Source: Terasakiella brassicae (GTDB lineage: Bacteria > Pseudomonadota > Alphaproteobacteria > Rhodospirillales > Terasakiellaceae). From it: 35,792 nucleotides of DNA. The translations under genes and the position numbers were made by a program. The DNA lies in NCBI RefSeq assembly GCF_014641495.1, contig NZ_BMHV01000027.1, forward strand, positions 1 through 35,792, written 5' to 3'. Positions 32,042-35,792 of this stretch are shown here, one piece after another (position 1 is the first letter of the stretch; every line of letters starts with the position of its first letter). The notes under the pieces are model-generated. The model was not told the DNA's origin. It did no database searches and worked only from the letters and a program-made list of their open reading frames with translations.

Positions 32042-33046
32042 ATGCAAAACCGGGTGGTGACACTGGAAACAACAAAGGCATATCGGGACGCCTTTAATAA
32101 TCGTGACCTTGCGGCGATTGCGGATCTTTTGGATGACCAAAATGTAATCTTTAGCCGACAGGAACAAAATACCATTGTCGGTAAGGAAAATGTCCTGCAT
32201 CGGATCAAAACACTTTTTAAACGCACAGACGAACGCAATCGAAAGCTGGAATTAATCAGTGCAATTATTGATTTGGGCAACAGTAAAGCACGTCCCTGTC
32301 TTTTGTGTTTGATGAACGGCATTCCGGTCGCCGTCTGTGTGATCAGTTGCAAAATCAATGGCAAAATAAATGGGATTGCTGTTTTGCTGAATGGGGCGAT
32401 TGTCTCAACGGCACGTCCAACGGAAAAGAAATATTCCGACAAAGGACAATTACCCGCAGAACCCAGCCGCAAAGCTGTCTTAGCCCTAACGAAAGCCTAT
32501 ATCAACGCGTTTAATCAACGCGACTTGAATGGTTTGTCCGATATGCTGGATGAAAGTCAGTCAGTTTTTACACGAACGGATCAGGAAGCCATCGTTGGAC
32601 GAGATGCGATTTTAGAGCGGGTACGTGATTTATATCGTCGTCTGGACAGTTACGGGCAGGACTTAACGGTCGTAAACGGGATTATTGATCATAAAGAACG
32701 CAAAGCATGGCCCTGTTCCATCGGTGTTTTGGACGGCAGTATTATTTCAATCGCCATATTAAGCGCAACGCCGACTAATTGTATTTCGGAAATCAATGTG
32801 ATCTTGACCCCGGCGATTGTGGAAAAAGCCCGCCCGACAGAACCTTTGCCGGAACCCAAAAAAGAACATCCCGATGCGGTGGTCTTGAAGGAGCGCGAAG
32901 CCTGGTTGTTGGAACGGGCCAAGAAAATCGAACGCATTATGAAACGGGACGGACGTTTACCGCATTTAATGACCAAGCAAATCCGGGTGGAACAGCAATT
33001 GGAAAAAATTGCCTTCCTTAAACGCAAGCTTGGCATAAAGACTTGA
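32042..33046 (+). CDS. Protein with two tandem NTF2-like (SnoaL-type) repeats
   Basis: The 334-residue protein consists of an internal duplication. Repeat 1 (about 9-128) and repeat 2 (about 148-267) share AYxxAFNxRDL, a DxLD block, FxRxxQxxIVG, a basic helix, an IIDxxxxKAxPC strand and the ending ARPTE. The layout (helices followed by strands, AFNxRDL start) resembles NTF2-like domains, which act as small-molecule enzymes or as protein-binding modules. Residues 268-334 form a charged helical tail (KEREAWLLERAKKIERIM). No signal peptide is present. GAGGA lies 5 nt before ATG 32042; a GTG three bases earlier is less likely. The function is unknown. Confidence 0.75.
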   Translation: MQNRVVTLETTKAYRDAFNNRDLAAIADLLDDQNVIFSRQEQNTIVGKENVLHRIKTLFKRTDERNRKLELISAIIDLGNSKARPCLLCLMNGIPVAVCVISCKINGKINGIAVLLNGAIVSTARPTEKKYSDKGQLPAEPSRKAVLALTKAYINAFNQRDLNGLSDMLDESQSVFTRTDQEAIVGRDAILERVRDLYRRLDSYGQDLTVVNGIIDHKERKAWPCSIGVLDGSIISIAILSATPTNCISEINVILTPAIVEKARPTEPLPEPKKEHPDAVVLKEREAWLLERAKKIERIMKRDGRLPHLMTKQIRVEQQLEKIAFLKRKLGIKT

Positions 33047-33109
33047 TCAAACGTGTGTTTGGGATAAGTTTAGATTCGTTCTGAATTTATTCTTAAAAAA
33101 AGGTATAAA

Positions 33110-33886
33110 ATGATGTTCTGTGTTGTCTCCCCTGCAAAAAAGCTGGATTTTGATACGCCGGTTTCCGGTCTATCTCATACGCAGCCCTATTTTCTGGAAG
33201 ACACAGAAGAACTATCGCAAACAACACGTAAGCTGACACGAGCTGATTTATCACAACTGATGAAAATTAGCGAGGCACTGGCCGATTTAAACTATGCCCG
33301 TTTCCAAGGGTTCTCAACGCCGTTTACACCGGATAATGCCAAACAAGCTGCATTGGCGTTTAGTGGGGATACCTACGTTGGTTTGGATGCAAAAAGCTTG
33401 AATGAAGACGATTTCAAATTTGCCCAGAACCATTTCGGGATTTTGTCCGGCTTTTATGGTTTGTTGCGCCCGCTTGATTTGATCCAGCCTTATCGTCTTG
33501 AAATGGGAACTCGTCTTTCCAACCCACGCGGCAATAATTTATACGATTTCTGGGGCAGTCAGATTTCACAACGTTTGAATGATGTTTTGAAAGATCAATC
33601 GCAAAAGGTTTTGATCAATTGTGCTTCCAACGAATATTTCAAGGCTGTGGATAAGAAGGCACTGGATGCAGAAATTATCACACCTGTCTTTAAAGAGATC
33701 AAGCAAGGCGTGGCAAAAACCATTGGCCTTATGGCAAAACGGGCACGTGGTTCAATGGCGCGCTATATCATCCAAAACCGCCTTGAAGACCCCGAAGGTA
33801 TTAAAAATTTCGATCTGGGCGGCTATGTCTATCGCGACGACCTTTCCAAAGGCAATGACTGGGTCTTTACAGCGGAACGCGATTGA
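33110..33886 (+). CDS. yaaA: Peroxide stress protein YaaA (DUF328)
   Basis: The 258-residue protein matches the YaaA family: start MMFCVVSPAKKLDFDTP, an early FAGDTYVGLDA-like segment (FSGDTYVGLDAKSL), FGILSGFYGLLRPLDLIQPY, RLEMGTRL, LINCASNEYFKAVD and the ending GYVYRDDLSKGNDWVFTAE. In E. coli YaaA limits free iron and thereby DNA damage during hydrogen peroxide stress, and it binds DNA. The family is single-domain and cytoplasmic; the length is normal. The thiaminase-like gene follows on the same strand after 71 bp. Confidence 0.94.
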   Translation: MMFCVVSPAKKLDFDTPVSGLSHTQPYFLEDTEELSQTTRKLTRADLSQLMKISEALADLNYARFQGFSTPFTPDNAKQAALAFSGDTYVGLDAKSLNEDDFKFAQNHFGILSGFYGLLRPLDLIQPYRLEMGTRLSNPRGNNLYDFWGSQISQRLNDVLKDQSQKVLINCASNEYFKAVDKKALDAEIITPVFKEIKQGVAKTIGLMAKRARGSMARYIIQNRLEDPEGIKNFDLGGYVYRDDLSKGNDWVFTAERD

Positions 33887-33957
33887 CGCCAAGACTTATT
33901 GAAAGGGAAGCTTGATTGTGTTCTGATATTTGCAACCATTATAATATGGAGGCATAT

Positions 33958-35355
33958 ATGGGACGGACGTTTCGAATTTTCTTCGCAATATTTCTTTTGG
34001 TTTTGGGGTTGGTTGCGCAGGCCCCAATTGCCCGTGCCGCAGATAGTCTGACGGTGGGGCTTTATCCGTGGGTGCCGCGCTTACAACAGTTTCAGGATGC
34101 GATTTCTACGCAATGGGCAAAGGTCCAACCCGATGTGAGCCTTCATTTTTTAACATCCGATGAATGGGACGGCGGCTATCATATGAACCCGCCGGCGAAC
34201 GCTGATGTTTATGTGATGGATGCCATGTTCCTGAACTATTTCAACAGCATTGGCTCGGTTGATCTTTTGCAAGATGACGAAGTTCTCAACAAGCAGGATT
34301 TTTTTGAGTACGCCATTGATGGTGTGAAAAATCCGTCCGGTGGGTATTTGGCAGTCCCTATGCTGGGCTGTGCCAATGTGTTGTTTTACCATCAAGATGA
34401 TAGCGCCGTTGCGAGCGCACAAACCATCAGTGCCTTAAAACAAACCTTAAAGACCTGTACCTTCACCAGCATGGTCCCGCCGGGACCACGCGGATTGATG
34501 ATTGATATGCAAGGGGCCTCGACGGCGGCGTGCCGTTATATTGAATCCGAAGCCGGTATTCAGGGGGCTTGGCCGATTAGTCTGCCGGAAACCATTGATC
34601 CCACCGCGATGGGTTTTTTGCGTACCATGATGGATATGACCAGTTTCTATAATGCGACCAAGGCCGGGGACAATACCTATAATCGGGGCACATGGTATAG
34701 TGAAGGATATGGGCGCGTCTTTGTCGGATATACCGAGACATTTTCCGCCATGTCGGCACAGACACGGGCGACGACAAAAATTAAACCTTTTCCGGCCTCC
34801 GACAATGCCGATGCCCCGACCATGTTTTATTCCGACCTGATTGCGATTAACCCGACCAGTGCCAGTCGTGGCACGCGCGATTTGGCGGTTCAACTTGCCA
34901 ATGTCATTGCGGATGCGCAAACCATTACGGCCAGTATTGGTCCCGGTGATGGCAAGGATTATCCGCAATACTTGATGCCGGTGCGTCCCAGTGTGTTTGA
35001 TACGCTGTCAAAGACCTACCCGAAATATCAGGAAATGAAGGAAATGGTGGAAAACAGCAACGCGACCCTGTTTTCACTGGATAGCAATTCACGTGATTGG
35101 TTTGATGCCATGCAGGATAAAATTCTGGCCGGGGCGCGGGCCGATTATGCGTGCGGGTGCGATATCGAAGCAATTTATCCCATCCCGGACAATGCGCGTG
35201 CCGGGGCCATTTGCCCACAAACCTGCGCATCACATGGCGGCTGGAACGGTCAGTGGACCAACCAATATCCGGCGGCCCAAAATGGCTCCGTCTGTGGGTG
35301 TAACACCTGCCCACCGTCTGTCGAGCAAGAGAAGACACCCCGAGCCAATGATTGA
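33958..35355 (+). CDS. Secreted thiaminase I homologue with C-terminal Cys-rich lectin-like domain
   Basis: Thiaminase I replaces the thiazole of thiamine with another nucleophile. The 465-residue precursor has a signal peptide (1-27, cleavage after ARA). The periplasmic-binding-protein-like body contains LTVGLYPWVPRLQQFQ (31-46), VYVMDAMFLNYF (84-95, Asp88), MLGCANVLFYH with Cys138 aligned to the catalytic Cys, YNRGTWYSEGYGRVFVGYTE with Tyr258 and Glu260 aligned to the active-site Tyr and Glu, and FYSDLIAINP with Tyr291 and Asp293. These alignments are from memory of the Paenibacillus enzyme. Residues 398-451 form an extra domain with seven cysteines (CGC, CPQTC, CGCNTC) and GGWNGQW, resembling the mannan-binding MVL-type lectin domain. 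GGAGG lies upstream of ATG 33958. No bacimethrin or thiamin genes adjoin. Confidence 0.82.
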   Translation: MGRTFRIFFAIFLLVLGLVAQAPIARAADSLTVGLYPWVPRLQQFQDAISTQWAKVQPDVSLHFLTSDEWDGGYHMNPPANADVYVMDAMFLNYFNSIGSVDLLQDDEVLNKQDFFEYAIDGVKNPSGGYLAVPMLGCANVLFYHQDDSAVASAQTISALKQTLKTCTFTSMVPPGPRGLMIDMQGASTAACRYIESEAGIQGAWPISLPETIDPTAMGFLRTMMDMTSFYNATKAGDNTYNRGTWYSEGYGRVFVGYTETFSAMSAQTRATTKIKPFPASDNADAPTMFYSDLIAINPTSASRGTRDLAVQLANVIADAQTITASIGPGDGKDYPQYLMPVRPSVFDTLSKTYPKYQEMKEMVENSNATLFSLDSNSRDWFDAMQDKILAGARADYACGCDIEAIYPIPDNARAGAICPQTCASHGGWNGQWTNQYPAAQNGSVCGCNTCPPSVEQEKTPRAND

Positions 35356-35415
35356 TAATTTAAATAGAGACATTTTATGCAGAAAATTCAGATATTGCCC
35401 TTGACGCTTAAATGG

Positions 35416-35447
35416 ATCCCGGATCTGCGCGAACGCTTGTCCGGGAT
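35416..35447. repeat. Intergenic hairpin, possible terminator or REP-like element
   Basis: ATCCCGGA pairs with TCCGGGAT, and an inner GCG-CGAA-CGC stem-loop sits within the 16-nt centre. It lies 60 bp after the thiaminase gene and is followed by TGTCTCTTT. The form resembles dispersed REP-like repeats common in alphaproteobacteria, and it could also stop transcription. Confidence 0.5.
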
Positions 35448-35497
35448 TGTCTCTTTAAAGCTTGCTATATTTTATCGAAAGCATGAATGCTGAATAT

Positions 35498-35527
35498 CCC
35501 AAGGGGCTATGGCCATAGCCCCTTGGG
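35498..35527. repeat. Perfect 30-bp palindrome
   Basis: CCCAAGGGGCTATGG is followed immediately by its exact reverse complement. There is no loop and no T-run, so it is not a standard terminator. It may be the outer part of the IS110 element or a pre-existing palindromic insertion target. Confidence 0.7.
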
Positions 35528-35682
35528 AGCGGTTCAGGCGACCGTTGCGGGATTGGGCTGGAGTTGTGAATGCCCGTCGTCATCGGGGTCCCTGAGGCCG
35601 TTTTCCTTAAAACGCTTGAAGAGTTGTAGGGGCTTATACGCCCGAAGACAATCCAAAGCACAGGAAACGAAGGTCGTTTATC
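35528..35682 (+). ncRNA. Candidate IS110 non-coding end (bridge RNA region)
   Basis: The 155 bp between the palindrome and the IS110 transposase contain three small hairpins: CGGT/ACCG (35530-35544), CGTTTT/AAAACG (35599-35614) and GGGC/GCCC (35630-35643). In IS110-group elements the segment upstream of the recombinase encodes the bridge RNA, which pairs with target and donor DNA. The RNA itself cannot be delimited here; assignment rests on position and folding potential. Confidence 0.35.
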
Positions 35683-35792
35683 ATGACCCATTCTTCCGAT
35701 AAATCTCTTGTTATTCTTGGCTGCGATATTGCCAAAGAAACCATTGTTATCTGTAACCGAAGCACAGGCGAGTTCAAAACCATCGCCAATCG
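35683..35792 (+). CDS. IS110-family transposase, N-terminal fragment at window edge
   Basis: The frame begins MTHSSDKSLVILGCDIAKET and continues open to the window end (36 full codons). LGCDIAKETIVI matches the start of the DEDD (RuvC-like) domain of IS110-family recombinases, with the first catalytic Asp. AGGAAACGAAGG lies upstream of the ATG. The rest lies outside the window, so intactness is unknown. Confidence 0.7.
   Translation, partial: MTHSSDKSLVILGCDIAKETIVICNRSTGEFKTIAN

Noticed and set aside
35375-35491. 38-codon frame after the thiaminase gene
   Set aside because: It runs through the CCCGGA hairpin, has no convincing ribosome-binding site, and its translation looks like translated repeat.
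1-35792. CRISPR array, tRNA or rRNA genes
   Set aside because: No regularly spaced repeats, cloverleaf-like sequence or rRNA-like stretch was seen on either strand.

Overview
The window looks like chromosomal DNA of a moderate-GC, probably marine alphaproteobacterium of the Rhodospirillales/Terasakiella type. The main evidence is the linked chvI-chvG-hprK-rapZ-EIIA-ptsH-ptsI block with pckA next to it, the C-terminal-only HprK, the class I cytochrome c and the osmoadaptation genes. The taxonomic placement is inferred from gene content, not from a marker gene.

Layout. (1) 1-4.1 kb is an accessory, decaying region: two unrecognised small genes, a frameshifted replication-relaxation pseudogene, an intact IS1380-family element with recognisable ends (about 1930-3483) that cut the last few codons off a conserved small gene, and a relic of an IS3-type transposase. 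(2) 4.2-5.75 kb holds an alpha/beta hydrolase and a secreted cytochrome c. (3) 5.8-14.3 kb is an osmoprotection island. proVWX encodes betaine uptake on the + strand, and ectABC plus the ectoine-dedicated aspartokinase lie on the - strand. A Crp/Fnr-type regulator gene sits upstream, and a 27-bp inverted repeat lies in the ectA promoter region. (4) 14.4-17.4 kb holds a periplasmic binding protein and a dCache chemoreceptor. (5) 17.5-20.2 kb holds ahcY, with a SahR-like palindrome and a leader hairpin, then an Lrp-family gene with its own palindrome and two tiny unrecognised genes. (6) 20.2-23.1 kb holds a hydrolase and a GT4/GT9 glycosyltransferase pair. (7) 23.1-31.9 kb is the carbon/nitrogen and envelope signalling block: ptsI, ptsH, EIIA(Man), rapZ, hprK, chvG and chvI in one - strand operon, then a divergent HugZ-like gene and pckA. 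(8) 32.0-35.4 kb holds a protein made of two tandem NTF2-like repeats, YaaA, and a secreted thiaminase I homologue with a cysteine-rich lectin-like tail. (9) The right edge enters an IS110-family element whose upstream non-coding end is hairpin-rich.

Functional links. proVWX and ectABC-ask supply compatible solutes by import and by synthesis. The phosphotransferase relay (EI to HPr to EIIA, with HprK acting on HPr) has no sugar permease here and is probably purely regulatory, co-transcribed with the ChvG/ChvI envelope-stress system and near the gluconeogenic gene pckA. The most unusual gene is the thiaminase I homologue at 33958-35355. It keeps the catalytic Cys and Glu of the family and carries an extra C-terminal domain. 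No tRNA, rRNA or CRISPR array was seen.
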